The notes beneath the pieces were generated by a model that did not search any database, was not told where the DNA came from, and saw nothing but the letters and a program-made list of their open reading frames with translations. This document shows, piece after piece, positions 53,539 to 63,805 of a stretch of DNA of 64,000 nucleotides. A program made the translations under genes and the position numbers. Position 1 is the stretch's first letter. Each line of letters starts with the position of its first letter. Source of the DNA: Aliirhizobium smilacinae (lineage in GTDB: Bacteria; Pseudomonadota; Alphaproteobacteria; Rhizobiales; Rhizobiaceae); NCBI RefSeq assembly GCF_006335145.1, contig NZ_VDMN01000001.1:372001-436000 (forward strand), written 5' to 3'.

Positions 53539-53576
53539 CCGCCGCCCCCGAGATTCTTTAACAGGCCTATGACAGC

Positions 53577-54161
53577 TCAGAGAGCCGATAAGGTCTTTTC
53601 GATTTCGGCAGTCACAGCTTTAACGTCAGCCATGCCGTCAATCGTCTTCAATTGCCCGGTCGATTCGTAATGAGCCGAGAGCGGAGCAGTCTTTTCGCGG
53701 TATTCGACCAGACGCTTCTTGAAAGCTTCCGGCATATCGTCAGCACGAACCTTGCCACCTGCGGCGATGGTTTCGGCCACGCGGTTTTCGATTCGGCCCA
53801 TCAGAGCCCCCTCGTCCACCTTCAGCTCGATGACTGCATCCAGAGGGCAGCCCTTGTCCTGCAGCATCTTTTCCAAGGCGATTGCCTGGGGCACGGTGCG
53901 CGGATAGCCGTCCAGAATGAAACCATTCGAACAGTCGTCCAGATCTATACGCTCAGCGACGATAGCATTGACGATATCGTCCGAAACCAGCTGGCCCGCG
54001 TCCATCACGGCCTTCGCCTTGAGGCCGATCTCGGTTCCTGCTTCCTTGGCAGCACGCAACATGTCACCGGTGGAAAGCTGCGGAATACCGTATTTTTCAG
54101 TCAGCAGCTTAGCCTGCGTCCCCTTGCCGGCGCCTGGTGGTCCCAAGAATATAAGTCTCAT
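53577..54161 (-). CDS. adk: Adenylate kinase (short-LID form)
   Basis: 194 residues. It equilibrates AMP, ADP and ATP. The P-loop is [12 protein letters not shown] (about 7-18); STGDMLRAA and [14 protein letters not shown] bind AMP. The LID is the short loop [21 protein letters not shown] instead of the ~38-residue LID of E. coli (214 residues). Its ATG overlaps the secY stop (ATGA, 54158-54161), so it is translationally coupled to secY. Confidence 0.97.
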   Translation of the reverse strand: MRLIFLGPPGAGKGTQAKLLTEKYGIPQLSTGDMLRAAKEAGTEIGLKAKAVMDAGQLVSDDIVNAIVAERIDLDDCSNGFILDGYPRTVPQAIALEKMLQDKGCPLDAVIELKVDEGALMGRIENRVAETIAAGGKVRADDMPEAFKKRLVEYREKTAPLSAHYESTGQLKTIDGMADVKAVTAEIEKTLSAL

Positions 54162-55498
54162 CGTCCCCTCTTTCCTCCGCGCAGTTTCGACTTTTTGATC
54201 AGACCCTCATACTGCTGCGCAATGAGATGTCCTTGAATCTGCGCAACCGTATCGAGGGTTACACTGACAACAATCAAAAGCGAAGTACCACCAAGGGCTA
54301 ATGGCACGCCTGTGCGGGCGATCAGAAACTCTGGCAGGATGCAGACGAAGACGAGGTAGATCGCACCGATAACCGTGATGCGGGTCAATACGTAGTCAAT
54401 ATACTCGGCGGTACGCTCGCCCGGACGGATGCCCGGAATGAAACCACCGTGTTTCTTCAGGTTGTCGGCCGTGTCTTTCGGATTGAAGACGATGGCCGTG
54501 TAGAAGAAGGCGAAGAAAGCGATTAGCAGGCCGTAGAGCAGCATGAAGAGCGGCTGCCCATGGCCAAGCGAGGCAATAGCGGCCGTCGCCCAGGCTGGAA
54601 GATCCGAGTTTCCAGCAAAACCGGCGGCAGTTGCCGGCAGCAGCAGCAGCGACGAAGCAAAGATCGCCGGGATGACACCCGAAGTATTCAGCTTCAGCGG
54701 TAGATGCGAGGTATCGCCCTGGAACATGCGGTTACCGACCTGGCGCTTCGGATATTGGATCAGAAGCCGGCGCTGGGCGCGTTCAACGAATACGATCAGG
54801 GCGATGACGCCGATAGCGACGAGAATCACCAGAAGAATCAGTCCGGTCGACAGGGCGCCGGTGCGGCCGAGTTCGAGCGTGCCGGCAAGAGCGGTCGGCA
54901 GGCCTGCAGCAATACCGGCGAAAATGATCAGCGAGATGCCATTGCCGATGCCACGCGAGGTGATCTGCTCACCAAGCCACATCAGGAACATAGTGCCGCC
55001 GAGCAGCGTCACGACGGTCGAAACGCGGAAGAACCAGCCCGGATCGTTGACGATACCCTGGCCGCTCTCAAGACCGGCAGCAATGCCGTAGGCCTGGAGC
55101 GCACCGAGAATCACCGTACCGTAACGGGTGTACTGGTTGATGATCTTGCGGCCAGCCTCGCCTTCCTTCTTGAGATTCTCAAGCGAAGGGACGACCGAGG
55201 TCATCAGCTGCACGATGATCGACGCGGAAATATATGGCATGATGCCGAGCGCGAAGATCGCCATACGCTCGACAGCGCCGCCGGAAAACATGTTGAAAAG
55301 ACCGAGAATACCGCCTGCCTGGCCACGGAAGGCCTGCGCATAGGCCTCAGGATTGAGGCCCGGAAGCGGAATATGGGTACCCAGGCGGTAAACGAGGAGA
55401 GCAGCGAGGGTGAACCACAGCCGCTTCTTGAGATCCTCTGCCTTGGAGAAGGTCGAAAAATTGAGATTAGAGGCAAGTTGTTCCGCTGCAGACGCCAT
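54158..55498 (-). CDS. secY: Preprotein translocase subunit SecY
   Basis: 446 residues with ten membrane helices, the channel of the Sec translocon. Recognisable parts: [27 protein letters not shown] at helix 1, the plug-region [23 protein letters not shown], and the cytoplasmic loop [34 protein letters not shown] that contacts SecA and ribosomes. It is separated from rplO by 222 bases containing a strong terminator-like hairpin, so it may have its own promoter. Confidence 0.97.
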   Translation of the reverse strand: MASAAEQLASNLNFSTFSKAEDLKKRLWFTLAALLVYRLGTHIPLPGLNPEAYAQAFRGQAGGILGLFNMFSGGAVERMAIFALGIMPYISASIIVQLMTSVVPSLENLKKEGEAGRKIINQYTRYGTVILGALQAYGIAAGLESGQGIVNDPGWFFRVSTVVTLLGGTMFLMWLGEQITSRGIGNGISLIIFAGIAAGLPTALAGTLELGRTGALSTGLILLVILVAIGVIALIVFVERAQRRLLIQYPKRQVGNRMFQGDTSHLPLKLNTSGVIPAIFASSLLLLPATAAGFAGNSDLPAWATAAIASLGHGQPLFMLLYGLLIAFFAFFYTAIVFNPKDTADNLKKHGGFIPGIRPGERTAEYIDYVLTRITVIGAIYLVFVCILPEFLIARTGVPLALGGTSLLIVVSVTLDTVAQIQGHLIAQQYEGLIKKSKLRGGKRGR

Positions 55499-55675
55499 GC
55501 GTTTCTCCGCCCGATCACTTTCCGACGGCTGAAATTGCCTGATCAGGAAAGCGGTCGCAAATTCTGGTTCAAAAAACCGGGCGCGGAGATTGCCGGAGCA
55601 ATCGGGTGCCTCACCCTGTTTTCATGTGATCGGCGCCCATCGGGGCCGCCAAATCGTGAGGCTCACATATGGACA

Positions 55676-55714
55676 TAAAATCGCCCGGTGTGAAGCACAC
55701 GCCGGGCGATTTTA
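55676..55714 (-). terminator. Terminator-like hairpin between rplO and secY
   Basis: TAAAATCGCCCGG (55676-55688) pairs with CCGGGCGATTTTA (55702-55714), with an inner GTG/CAC extension. On the minus strand it starts seven bases after the rplO stop and ends in ATTTTA, the layout of an intrinsic terminator. Confidence 0.65.
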
Positions 55715-55720
55715 AACGTT

Positions 55721-56200
55721 TTACTCTGCGGCAGTTTCTGCAACTACGAGCAGCTTGATCGAACCGCCGGACTTTTCGATCTTTTCGACGGCAGCCTTGG
55801 AGGCGCCGGCGACTTCGATCGAAACCTTGGTGGTCAGTTCACCGCCGGACAGGACGCGAACGCCGTCCTTGAGGCGACGGATAACGCCGGCAGCCTTGAG
55901 GGCAGCGGCATCAACGGTAGCCTTGGGGTCGAGCTTCTTGGCGTCGATCGCAGTCTGGATACGGCCGAGCGAAACGGTAACGTATTCAGAAGCGAAGATG
56001 TTGTTGAAGCCGCGCTTCGGCAGGCGACGGTAGATTGGCATCTGACCGCCTTCAAAGCCGTTGACTGCAACGCCGGAACGGGCCTTCTGACCCTTGACGC
56101 CGCGACCACCGGTCTTACCCTTGCCCGAACCGATACCACGACCTACGCGGATACGGTCCTTGGACGAACCTTCGTTGTCCTTGATCTCATTCAGTTTCAT
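55721..56200 (-). CDS. rplO: 50S ribosomal protein L15
   Basis: 158 residues from the ATG at 56200, giving [26 protein letters not shown]. The glycine-rich basic segment [30 protein letters not shown] is diagnostic for L15. Ten bases separate it from rpmD. A hairpin follows the stop. Confidence 0.98.
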   Translation of the reverse strand: MKLNEIKDNEGSSKDRIRVGRGIGSGKGKTGGRGVKGQKARSGVAVNGFEGGQMPIYRRLPKRGFNNIFASEYVTVSLGRIQTAIDAKKLDPKATVDAAALKAAGVIRRLKDGVRVLSGGELTTKVSIEVAGASKAAVEKIEKSGGSIKLLVVAETAAE

Positions 56201-56210
56201 GATCAAACCC

Positions 56211-56420
56211 TCACTTCTCGTCGACGACGCGGACGAGATGCTGGACGGCCCGGATCATGCCGCGAACGGAAGGCGTATCTTCCAGCGTGCTTACCCGGTG
56301 CATCTTGTTGAGGCCCAGACCGATCAGCGTTGCGCGCTGAACGGCAGGACGGCGAATAGGCGATCCGATCTGTTCGACCGTGACCGTCTTTGCTTCAGTC
56401 TTCTTCGTAGCCTTAGCCAT
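56211..56420 (-). CDS. rpmD: 50S ribosomal protein L30
   Basis: 69 residues; [42 protein letters not shown] is the L30 pattern. A short basic N-terminal extension (KATKKTEAK) is common in rhizobia. It sits in tight tandem between rpsE and rplO. Confidence 0.97.
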   Translation of the reverse strand: MAKATKKTEAKTVTVEQIGSPIRRPAVQRATLIGLGLNKMHRVSTLEDTPSVRGMIRAVQHLVRVVDEK

Positions 56421-56434
56421 GTGTCAGACTCCTC

Positions 56435-57004
56435 TTATTCTTCAGCAGCATTGCCGGAGGCAGCGCGGCGAGCCTGCAGAGTGGCATACTTAAGGCCACG
56501 CTGAGCTGCCACATCCTTCGGATGCACCTGGTGCTTGAGGGCATCAAACGTCGCACGGATCATGTTGTACGGGTTCGACGAACCGGTCGACTTTGCAACG
56601 ACGTCGTGCATGCCGAGGGTTTCGAATACTGCACGCATCGGGCCACCGGCGATGATGCCGGTACCAGCCTTGGCGGAGCGCAGCAGAACCTTGCCGGCGC
56701 CGTGACGGCCGTTGACGTCATGATGCAGCGTACGACCGTCGCGCAGCGGTACGAAAATCAATTCGCGCTTTGCAGCTTCGGTTGCCTTGCGGATTGCTTC
56801 CGGCACTTCGCGTGCCTTGCCATGACCGAAGCCAACGCGGCCCTTCTGGTCGCCGACGACGACGAGAGCAGCGAAACCGAAGCGACGGCCGCCCTTGACG
56901 ACCTTGGCAACGCGGTTGATCGCGACCAACTTATCGACGAATTCGCTATCGCGCTCTTCGCGGTTCTGGCGGTCGTTGCCCGAACCTCTTCTTTCCTGTG
57001 CCAT
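56435..57004 (-). CDS. rpsE: 30S ribosomal protein S5
   Basis: 189 residues. [43 protein letters not shown] is the S5 double-stranded RNA-binding core; the C-terminal domain includes [37 protein letters not shown]5 acts in translational fidelity. It starts 139 bases after rplR, with a hairpin in the gap. Confidence 0.98.
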   Translation of the reverse strand: MAQERRGSGNDRQNREERDSEFVDKLVAINRVAKVVKGGRRFGFAALVVVGDQKGRVGFGHGKAREVPEAIRKATEAAKRELIFVPLRDGRTLHHDVNGRHGAGKVLLRSAKAGTGIIAGGPMRAVFETLGMHDVVAKSTGSSNPYNMIRATFDALKHQVHPKDVAAQRGLKYATLQARRAASGNAAEE

Positions 57005-57100
57005 TGTCCTTGTCCTTTTTCTTTTACGGGTGGAACGGCAGGTTCACATTATTTCCGGCAAGCCAGTTCAACTGACCGGAGGGGATGCGGCAGAACCGCA

Positions 57101-57140
57101 ATTCGCCCGGCCTCCCCTTTTGAGGAAGACCGGGCGAAAT
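57101..57140 (-). terminator. Hairpin immediately after rplR
   Basis: TTCGCCCGG (57102-57110) pairs with CCGGGCGAA (57130-57138), with an inner CCTC/GAGG possibility. It starts three bases after the rplR stop. The T-run on the minus strand is short, so it may attenuate or protect the mRNA end. Confidence 0.5.
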
Positions 57141-57143
57141 TTC

Positions 57144-57506
57144 TTAGAAGCTCAGGCCGCCTTCGCGGGCAGCTTCAGCAAGTGCCTTGATACGGCCGTG
57201 GTAGATGAAGGCGCCGCGGTCGAACACGACTTCCGTCACGCCAGCCTTGGAGGCCCGCTCTGCAACCAGCTTGCCGACGGCAGCAGCTGCTGCAACGTCC
57301 GCACCGGTCTTCAGCGACTTGCGCAGGTCGACGTCGAGCGTGGAAGCGGCTGCAAGCGTGCGGCCGGCCACATCGTCGATGACCTGTACGTAGATATTCT
57401 TCGAGGAGCGGTGAACCGACAGACGCGGACGGCCATTTGCGACCTTCTTGATCTGACGGCGAACACGGCTCGCACGCTTTGTGAGTGCTTCTTTTCTGGT
57501 AGCCAT
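57144..57506 (-). CDS. rplR: 50S ribosomal protein L18
   Basis: 120 residues. [35 protein letters not shown] and the C-terminal [28 protein letters not shown] are the L18 signature; it binds 5S rRNA. Twelve bases follow rplF. Confidence 0.98.
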   Translation of the reverse strand: MATRKEALTKRASRVRRQIKKVANGRPRLSVHRSSKNIYVQVIDDVAGRTLAAASTLDVDLRKSLKTGADVAAAAAVGKLVAERASKAGVTEVVFDRGAFIYHGRIKALAEAAREGGLSF

Positions 57507-57518
57507 GATCGCGCGTCC

Positions 57519-58052
57519 TTACTTCTTCTTGCCTTCCTTGCGGACGATCCGTTCCCCAGCGTACTTGACGCCTTTGCCCTTGTAGGGCTCGGGACCACGG
57601 TATTCGCGGATTTCCGCGGCAACCTGACCGACCTGCTGCTTGTTGATGCCGGTGACGACGATTTCCGTCGGCTTCGGCACGGCAATGGTGATGCCCTCAG
57701 GGGCTTCATAGACTACGTCGTGGGAGAAACCGAGCTGGAGCTGCAGGTTCTTGCCCTGCAGCGCTGCGCGGTAACCAACGCCGTTGATTTCAAGCTTGCG
57801 CTCGAAACCGTCCTTAACGCCCTTGAAGATGTTCTCGACCATCGTGCGGGACATGCCCCACTTGGAACGAGCATCTTTGGAATCGTTGACCGGGGTCACC
57901 GAAACGGCATTGTCATTCAGCTCAACCTTGACTTCGTCGTTAGCAACGAAGTGAAGTTCGCCCTTCGGGCCCTTCGCGGTGATCTTCTGGCCGTCGACCG
58001 AAGCCGTTACGCCTGCAGGAACCGGAACGGGCTTTTTACCGATACGAGACAT
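57519..58052 (-). CDS. rplF: 50S ribosomal protein L6
   Basis: 177 residues. [15 protein letters not shown] at the start and [24 protein letters not shown] at the end are diagnostic of L6, which sits near the factor-binding site of the large subunit. It follows rpsH by 42 bases. Confidence 0.98.
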   Translation of the reverse strand: MSRIGKKPVPVPAGVTASVDGQKITAKGPKGELHFVANDEVKVELNDNAVSVTPVNDSKDARSKWGMSRTMVENIFKGVKDGFERKLEINGVGYRAALQGKNLQLQLGFSHDVVYEAPEGITIAVPKPTEIVVTGINKQQVGQVAAEIREYRGPEPYKGKGVKYAGERIVRKEGKKK

Positions 58053-58094
58053 TTTGTTATCCTGTCTGTCCGTTATGGAGATCTCTGCTCAGCC

Positions 58095-58493
58095 TTAGAA
58101 GACCGAGCAAAGAACCTCGCCGCCTACGTTCTGGTCACGAGCCTGGTGATCGGCCATCACGCCCTTCGGGGTCGAAAGGATGGTGATGCCGAGGCCGTTC
58201 GCGACCTGCGGAATGGACTTGACCGAGACATAAACTCGGCGGCCCGGCTTGGAAACGCGGCCGATCTTGCGGATCACGGATGCGCCTTCATAATACTTCA
58301 GTTCGATTTCGATCTCGGACTTGCCGTTACCGTAATCGGTCTGTGAGTAACCGCGAATGTAGCCTTCAGCCTGAAGAACATCCAGAACACGAGCGCGAAG
58401 GCGCGAAGCCGGCGTCGTAACAGAGTTCTTGCGGCGGGAAGCGCCGTTGCGGATACGTGTGAGCATATCGCCCAAGGGATCAGTCATGGTCAT
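58095..58493 (-). CDS. rpsH: 30S ribosomal protein S8
   Basis: 132 residues. [21 protein letters not shown] and [40 protein letters not shown] are S8 signatures. The ATG at 58493 has AAGGAGAT at good spacing. In E. coli S8 represses the spc operon by binding near rplE; whether this site exists here was not determined. Confidence 0.98.
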   Translation of the reverse strand: MTMTDPLGDMLTRIRNGASRRKNSVTTPASRLRARVLDVLQAEGYIRGYSQTDYGNGKSEIEIELKYYEGASVIRKIGRVSKPGRRVYVSVKSIPQVANGLGITILSTPKGVMADHQARDQNVGGEVLCSVF

Positions 58494-58505
58494 CGAACGA
58501 TCTCC

Positions 58506-58811
58506 TTACCAGCTCGACTTAACAATACCCGGCACCTTGCCGAGGTTGCCGAGCTCACGAAGCGCGATACGCGACATCTTGAGCTTGCGATAGAAAGCGC
58601 GCGGGCGACCGGTGACTTCACAACGGTTGCGGATACGCGTCTTCGAGCCATCGCGCGGCAGGGAAGCGAGCTTGATAGTTGCCTTGAACCGTTCTTCGAT
58701 CGGAAGTTCCTGGTTCATGATGGTTGCCTTCAACACTGCACGCTTGGCGGCATGGTCGGCAACTGTCTTGCGGCGGCGCTTGTTCTTTTCAACTGCGCTG
58801 GTCTTCGCCAT
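58506..58811 (-). CDS. rpsN: 30S ribosomal protein S14
   Basis: 101 residues, the long zinc-independent form: no CxxC pairs are present. [21 protein letters not shown] at the start and [41 protein letters not shown] at the end match S14. It lies between rplE and rpsH. Confidence 0.98.
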   Translation of the reverse strand: MAKTSAVEKNKRRRKTVADHAAKRAVLKATIMNQELPIEERFKATIKLASLPRDGSKTRIRNRCEVTGRPRAFYRKLKMSRIALRELGNLGKVPGIVKSSW

Positions 58812-58844
58812 ATCGTAGTTCCTTTTTAACGCTCGTCGTTACGG

Positions 58845-59402
58845 TTACGCACGGAACGGGAAGTTGAACTCTTTCAGAAGAGCCCGAGCTTCGTCGTCGT
58901 TCGTCGCCGTCGTGCAAACGATGATGTCCATGCCCCACATCTGATCAACCTTGTCGTAGTTGATTTCCGGGAACACAATGTGCTCCTTGAGGCCCATGGC
59001 GAAGTTGCCACGACCATCGAAGGACTTCGGATTCAGGCCGCGAAAGTCGCGAACGCGCGGAAGCGCGATGTTGACCAGGCGATCCATGAATTCATACATG
59101 CGGGCGCCGCGGAGAGTGACCTTCGCGCCGATCGGCATATCTTCGCGAACCTTGAAGCCAGCGATCGAGTTGCGAGCGCGCGTGATGACCGGCTTCTGGC
59201 CGGCAATCGCTGCGAGGTCGGCTGCGGCAACCGTGGGCTTCTTGGAATCGGCAGTTGCCTCGCCCACGCCCATGTTGATGACGATCTTGTCCATCTTGGG
59301 GATCATCATCTCGTTGGCGAACGAGAACTGCTCCTGCAGAGCTGCGCGAATGCGGGTGACGTATTCCGTCTTGAGCCGCGGCTCATACTTTGCCTCAGCC
59401 AT
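58845..59402 (-). CDS. rplE: 50S ribosomal protein L5
   Basis: 185 residues from the ATG at 59402, nine bases after GGAG; an ATG at 59411 is too close to that site. [17 protein letters not shown] and the C-terminal [24 protein letters not shown] are the L5 signatures; it binds 5S rRNA. The start overlaps the end of rplX by eight bases. Confidence 0.98.
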   Translation of the reverse strand: MAEAKYEPRLKTEYVTRIRAALQEQFSFANEMMIPKMDKIVINMGVGEATADSKKPTVAAADLAAIAGQKPVITRARNSIAGFKVREDMPIGAKVTLRGARMYEFMDRLVNIALPRVRDFRGLNPKSFDGRGNFAMGLKEHIVFPEINYDKVDQMWGMDIIVCTTATNDDEARALLKEFNFPFRA

Positions 59403-59703
59403 CGATGACATCTCCCGTACGCTTGGCTACACGCACCTTCTTACCGTCGATGACAGAGAAACCAACGCGGGTCGGCTTACCGTCTTTCGCAGCAACTGCG
59501 AGGTTCGACAGATGGATGGATGCTTCCTTGTTGATGATGCCAGCTTCCTGCGTCTGTGTCTGACGCTGATGGCGCTTCACCATGTTGATGCCACGGACGA
59601 CCGCACGGTCTTCCTTCGGCATGACCTGGAGAACTTCACCGGTACGGCCCTTGTCCTTGCCGGCGAGGATGACGACGTTGTCGCCCTTCTTGATCTTCTG
59701 CAT
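59395..59703 (-). CDS. rplX: 50S ribosomal protein L24
   Basis: 102 residues. The KOW motif [38 protein letters not shown] is clear. It is an early assembly protein near the exit tunnel. Overlaps rplE and follows rplN by 12 bases. Confidence 0.98.
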   Translation of the reverse strand: MQKIKKGDNVVILAGKDKGRTGEVLQVMPKEDRAVVRGINMVKRHQRQTQTQEAGIINKEASIHLSNLAVAAKDGKPTRVGFSVIDGKKVRVAKRTGDVIDG

Positions 59704-59715
59704 GGGTCCCGCTCC

Positions 59716-60084
59716 TTACAGTACTTCTGGAGCCAGCGAGATGATCTTCATGTGGTTCTTGGCGCGAAGTTCGCGCGGAACCGGTCCGAAGATACGGGTG
59801 CCGATCGGCTCTTTCTTGTTGTCGATGAGAACCGCTGCGTTGTTGTCGAAGCGGATGACGCTGCCGTCGGCGCGACGGATGTCTTTAGCGGTACGCACAA
59901 CAACCGCCTTCATCACGTCGCCCTTCTTCACGCGGCCGCGCGGAATAGCTTCCTTGATCGAAACGACGATAATGTCGCCGACCGAAGCGTACTTGCGCTT
60001 GGAGCCGCCCAGCACCTTGATGCACATGACACGACGTGCGCCGGAATTATCCGCCACGTCGAGGTTTGTTTGCATCTGAATCAT
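59716..60084 (-). CDS. rplN: 50S ribosomal protein L14
   Basis: 122 residues, exactly the usual length, from the ATG at 60084 ([27 protein letters not shown]). [13 protein letters not shown] [26 protein letters not shown] ends it. It is the first gene after a 245-base gap that carries a terminator-like hairpin, so it may begin a separate transcription unit. Confidence 0.98.
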   Translation of the reverse strand: MIQMQTNLDVADNSGARRVMCIKVLGGSKRKYASVGDIIVVSIKEAIPRGRVKKGDVMKAVVVRTAKDIRRADGSVIRFDNNAAVLIDNKKEPIGTRIFGPVPRELRAKNHMKIISLAPEVL

Positions 60085-60225
60085 GTCAGGTCGCCTTTTT
60101 CTAATGACCGGAGCACCAAGCACAGAAGCGCGAGGTGTCGGCTATGAACATATTTTCAGTGTGCGCGGGATGGGTCTTGCCAAGGTGGTTTCCCTGAAAG
60201 GGACCTTCCGTGCGCTCAAAGCAAA

Positions 60226-60249
60226 AGAACGCTCGTTTCCGAGCGTTCT
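60226..60249 (-). terminator. Terminator-like hairpin between rpsQ and rplN
   Basis: AGAACGCTCG (60226-60235) pairs with CGAGCGTTCT (60240-60249), loop TTTC. On the minus strand the stem continues into TTTTG, 80 bases after the end of rpsQ. Confidence 0.55.
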
Positions 60250-60329
60250 ACGCCAGTGGCGTGCTTCATACAGGATTCTCCGCCAGACGCAAGGGCCAAG
60301 CCCAGCATCGGGCGGAAATTCCTGGTCGT

Positions 60330-60566
60330 TCAAGCCTGGGCAGCGATTACTGTCCAGGTCTTGTCCTTGGAGATCGGTGCGCATTCCTCGATGGAAACGA
60401 TATCACCTACCTTGTACTGGTTGTTTTCGTCATGCGCCTTGTACTTCTTGGACCGGCGAACGGTCTTCTGAAGCAGCGGGTGAGCGAAACGGCGCTCGAC
60501 GCGGACAACAACGGTCTTTTCGTTCTTGTCGGAAACGACAACGCCCTGCAGAATGCGTTTTGGCAT
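60330..60566 (-). CDS. rpsQ: 30S ribosomal protein S17
   Basis: 78 residues. [49 protein letters not shown] is the S17 OB-fold core. It ends the visible S10-type block, followed by a 245-base gap. Confidence 0.98.
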   Translation of the reverse strand: MPKRILQGVVVSDKNEKTVVVRVERRFAHPLLQKTVRRSKKYKAHDENNQYKVGDIVSIEECAPISKDKTWTVIAAQA

Positions 60567-60577
60567 ATTATTGTTCC

Positions 60578-60778
60578 TTAGGCCTTGGCTTCTGCCGCCT
60601 TCTGGCGGGCAATGGTTTTCACGCGAGCGATGTCCTTGCGAACTTCGGTGATGCGCGAGGACTTCTCGAGCTGGCCGGTAGCCTTCTGAAAGCGCAGGTT
60701 GAACTGCTCCTTCTTAAGATCCGCAAGCTTGTCCTTGAGCTGATCGGCGCTGAGGCCGCGTACGTCTTCGGCTTTCAT
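60578..60778 (-). CDS. rpmC: 50S ribosomal protein L29
   Basis: 66 residues, two-helix hairpin: [48 protein letters not shown]. It lies at the tunnel exit. Eleven bases before rpsQ. Confidence 0.97.
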   Translation of the reverse strand: MKAEDVRGLSADQLKDKLADLKKEQFNLRFQKATGQLEKSSRITEVRKDIARVKTIARQKAAEAKA

Positions 60779-60790
60779 CGTGCCTTCTCC

Positions 60791-61204
60791 TTACTCTGCG
60801 ATGCGCTGAACGAAGCGCGTCGTGACCGAGAGCTTGGCAGAACCGAGGCGAAGTGCCTCGCGCGCGATTTCTTCCGAAACGCCGTCGATCTCGAACATGA
60901 TACGACCAGGCTTGACCTTGCAAGCCCAGTATTCAACCGATCCCTTACCCTTACCCATACGAACTTCGGTGGGCTTTGCAGTAACCGGGACGTCAGGGAA
61001 GACGCGGATCCATACACGGCCCGCGCGCTTCATATAACGGGTGATCGCGCGGCGAGCCGCTTCGATCTCGCGAGCGTTCACGCGGTTCGGTTCCTGAGCC
61101 TTCAGGCCGAACTCGCCGAATGCCAGGTCAAAGCCGCCTTTTGCGACGCCCTTGATGCGGCCCTTGAACTGCTTGCGATACTTGGTACGCTTTGGCTGCA
61201 ACAT
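60791..61204 (-). CDS. rplP: 50S ribosomal protein L16
   Basis: 137 residues. [24 protein letters not shown] and the segment [40 protein letters not shown] are diagnostic; L16 helps shape the A site. Twelve bases before rpmC. Confidence 0.98.
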   Translation of the reverse strand: MLQPKRTKYRKQFKGRIKGVAKGGFDLAFGEFGLKAQEPNRVNAREIEAARRAITRYMKRAGRVWIRVFPDVPVTAKPTEVRMGKGKGSVEYWACKVKPGRIMFEIDGVSEEIAREALRLGSAKLSVTTRFVQRIAE

Positions 61205-61242
61205 TTTCTTACTTCTCCGAGCTTATCTTTCGCCAGCGATAA

Positions 61243-61980
61243 TCAAGCGTTTTCGCGTTCGCGGCGACGATCGCCACGGTCGCCACGTTCGCGGCTTGCC
61301 GGACCCTGCGCATCGCCTTCCAGCGCGCGACGTTCGGAAGCCATCGGATCGTGCTCAAGGATTTCGCCCTTGAAGATCCAGACCTTGATGCCGCAAATAC
61401 CGAATGCGGTTTCGGCTTCAGCCGTACCGTAATCGATGTCTGCACGCAGCGTGTGCAACGGAACGCGGCCTTCGCGGTACCATTCGGTACGAGCGATTTC
61501 CGCGCCGCCAAGACGGCCGGCGCAAGTGATCTTGATGCCTTCGGCGCCAAGACGCATGGCCGACTGAACAGCACGCTTCATCGCACGGCGGAAAGCCACG
61601 CGGCGCTCGAGCTGCTGAGCGATCGACTGGGCAACCAGCGTCGCGTCGACTTCCGGCTTGCGCACTTCAACGATGTTGAGGTGCGTTTCGGAGTTGGTCA
61701 TCGTAGCAATCTTCTTGCGAAGCTTCTCGATGTCCGCACCCTTCTTGCCGATGATCAGGCCCGGGCGAGCCGAGTGGATCGTGACGCGGCACTTCTTGTG
61801 CGGACGTTCGATGACCACTTTGGCGATACCGGCCTGCTTCAGTTCCTGCATGAGATATGCACGGATCTTCAGGTCTTCGTGGAGCAGCTGACCGTATTCG
61901 GCGTTGTCGGCGAACCAGCGGCTGTCCCAAGTGCGGTTAATGCCGAGGCGGAAACCGATAGGATTAATTTTCTGGCCCAT
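61243..61980 (-). CDS. rpsC: 30S ribosomal protein S3
   Basis: 245 residues. [24 protein letters not shown] opens it, the KH domain includes [18 protein letters not shown], and a charged Arg/Glu/Asp-rich tail (REERGDRG-like) ends it. Its start codon shares one base with the rplV stop (TAATG at 61978-61982), so translation is coupled. Confidence 0.98.
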   Translation of the reverse strand: MGQKINPIGFRLGINRTWDSRWFADNAEYGQLLHEDLKIRAYLMQELKQAGIAKVVIERPHKKCRVTIHSARPGLIIGKKGADIEKLRKKIATMTNSETHLNIVEVRKPEVDATLVAQSIAQQLERRVAFRRAMKRAVQSAMRLGAEGIKITCAGRLGGAEIARTEWYREGRVPLHTLRADIDYGTAEAETAFGICGIKVWIFKGEILEHDPMASERRALEGDAQGPASRERGDRGDRRRERENA

Positions 61981-62369
61981 TATGCGGCCTCCCCTTTTTC
62001 CTCGACTTCGCGGACAACGATCGTCAGGTGAGCGAACGGCTTTTCGATGCGCGATGCACGGCCGCGGCCGCGAGCGTGGAAACGCTTCATCGTGATCGAC
62101 TTACCAACGTACGCTTCCGCAACGATCAGGCTGTCAACGTCGAGGTCATGGTTATTTTCAGCGTTGGCGATAGCAGACTCGAGGGTCTTCTTCACCGTGC
62201 CGGAGATGCGCTTGCGAGAGAACTCGAGTTCTGCGAGCGCACGTTCAACCTTCTTGCCGCGGATCATGGCGGCAACCAGGTTCAGCTTCTGCGGGCTGAC
62301 GCGAAGCGTACGGGCGATTGCCTGTGCTTCGTTGTCCTTCAGCCGGCGTTCGGTCTTTGCCTTGGCCAT
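61980..62369 (-). CDS. rplV: 50S ribosomal protein L22
   Basis: 129 residues. [46 protein letters not shown] and the tunnel-lining hairpin [23 protein letters not shown] are L22 features; changes in the hairpin give macrolide resistance in other bacteria. Two bases after rpsS. Confidence 0.98.
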   Translation of the reverse strand: MAKAKTERRLKDNEAQAIARTLRVSPQKLNLVAAMIRGKKVERALAELEFSRKRISGTVKKTLESAIANAENNHDLDVDSLIVAEAYVGKSITMKRFHARGRGRASRIEKPFAHLTIVVREVEEKGEAA

Positions 62370-62371
62370 GA

Positions 62372-62650
62372 TTACTTCCTCTTCGCTTTCTTGTCCGCGC
62401 CGTGACCGTAATAGGTCCGGGTGGGAGCGAATTCACCGAACTTGTGACCGACCATGTCTTCGTTGACATTAACCGGGATGTGCTTCGAGCCATTGTAGAC
62501 GCCGAAGGTCAGACCGACGAACTGCGGCAGGATGGTGGAGCGACGGCTCCACATCTTGATCACTTCGCTACGACCGCCTTCACGTACCTTCTCAGCCTTC
62601 GCGAGAAGATAGCCGTCAACAAACGGACCTTTCCATACTGAACGAGCCAT
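62372..62650 (-). CDS. rpsS: 30S ribosomal protein S19
   Basis: 92 residues. [16 protein letters not shown] and [27 protein letters not shown] are the S19 ends. It forms a head complex with S13. Sixteen bases after rplB. Confidence 0.98.
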   Translation of the reverse strand: MARSVWKGPFVDGYLLAKAEKVREGGRSEVIKMWSRRSTILPQFVGLTFGVYNGSKHIPVNVNEDMVGHKFGEFAPTRTYYGHGADKKAKRK

Positions 62651-62666
62651 TGAACGACTTCCTCTC

Positions 62667-63500
62667 TTACTTCTTCACGTGGCGCGAGCGCATGATGAAC
62701 TTGTCCGTGGACTTGTTCGAACGTGTGCGCTTGCCCTTGGTGGGCTTGCCCCAAGGCGAAACCGGGTGACGGCCACCTGAGGTACGGCCTTCACCACCGC
62801 CGTGCGGGTGGTCGACCGGGTTCATGACAACGCCGCGGTTATGCGGACGCTTGCCACGCCATACGGTACGACCAGCCTTACCGTCGTTTGTGTTGCCGTG
62901 GTCCGGGTTGGATACGGCGCCAATCGACGCAAGGCAGGAACCCGGGACGAGACGCTGCTCGCCAGAGTTCAGACGAAGGATCGCCATGCCGGCGTCACGA
63001 CCGACGAGCTGTACGTAGGTGCCAGCCGAACGAGCGATCTGGCCACCCTTGCCCGGCTTCATCTCGACGTTATGAACGATCGAGCCAACCGGAATGTACT
63101 GCAGAGGCATGGTGTTGCCCGGCTTTACGTCGACAGCCTTCGAGGAAGCGATGACCTTGTCGCCGGCAGCGAGACGCTGCGGAGCGATGATGTAGGCCTG
63201 TTCGCCGTCCGTGTAGGTTACGAGCGCGATGAATGCCGAACGGTTCGGGTCGTATTCCAGACGCTCGACCGTGCCTTCAACGTCGAACTTGCGACGCTTG
63301 AAGTCGACCAGGCGGTAGGTACGCTTGTGACCGCCGCCGATGAAGCGGGCGGTGATGCGGCCGTTGTTGTTACGGCCGCCGCTCTTGGAGAGACCCTCGG
63401 TGAGCGCCTTGACCGGCTTGCCCTTCCACAGGCCCGAGCGGTCGACGATGACCAGCTGACGCTGGCTCGGGGTCGTCGGATTATAGCTTTTCAATGCCAT
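62667..63500 (-). CDS. rplB: 50S ribosomal protein L2
   Basis: 277 residues. [17 protein letters not shown] opens it; [25 protein letters not shown] contains the conserved histidine near the peptidyl-transferase centre. Eleven bases follow rplW. Confidence 0.99.
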   Translation of the reverse strand: MALKSYNPTTPSQRQLVIVDRSGLWKGKPVKALTEGLSKSGGRNNNGRITARFIGGGHKRTYRLVDFKRRKFDVEGTVERLEYDPNRSAFIALVTYTDGEQAYIIAPQRLAAGDKVIASSKAVDVKPGNTMPLQYIPVGSIVHNVEMKPGKGGQIARSAGTYVQLVGRDAGMAILRLNSGEQRLVPGSCLASIGAVSNPDHGNTNDGKAGRTVWRGKRPHNRGVVMNPVDHPHGGGEGRTSGGRHPVSPWGKPTKGKRTRSNKSTDKFIMRSRHVKK

Positions 63501-63511
63501 TTTTCTTTACC

Positions 63512-63805
63512 TCAGAGACCGGTGGAGATGTCGATCGTCTGACCTTCGGCCAGGGTGACAACAGCCTTCTTGACGTCCTTCTGCTTACCGATGAAGCCCT
63601 TGAAGCGCTTCGTCTTGCCCAAACGGACCAGCGTATTGACGGCAGTGACCTTCACACCGAAGAGAGCTTCTACGGCCGCCTTGATTTCAGGCTTCGAAGC
63701 AGTCTTGGCAACGTTGAAGACGACCTGGTTCTGCTCGGACAGCAGGGTCGACTTTTCGGTGATCGAGGGAGATACGATCACATCATAGTGGCGAATGTCG
63801 GTCAC
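63512..63805 (-). CDS. rplW: 50S ribosomal protein L23
   Basis: 97 residues from a GTG start at 63805 that overlaps the rplD stop (GTGA). [48 protein letters not shown] is the L23 core, docking site for trigger factor and SRP. Confidence 0.98.
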   Translation of the reverse strand: MTDIRHYDVIVSPSITEKSTLLSEQNQVVFNVAKTASKPEIKAAVEALFGVKVTAVNTLVRLGKTKRFKGFIGKQKDVKKAVVTLAEGQTIDISTGL

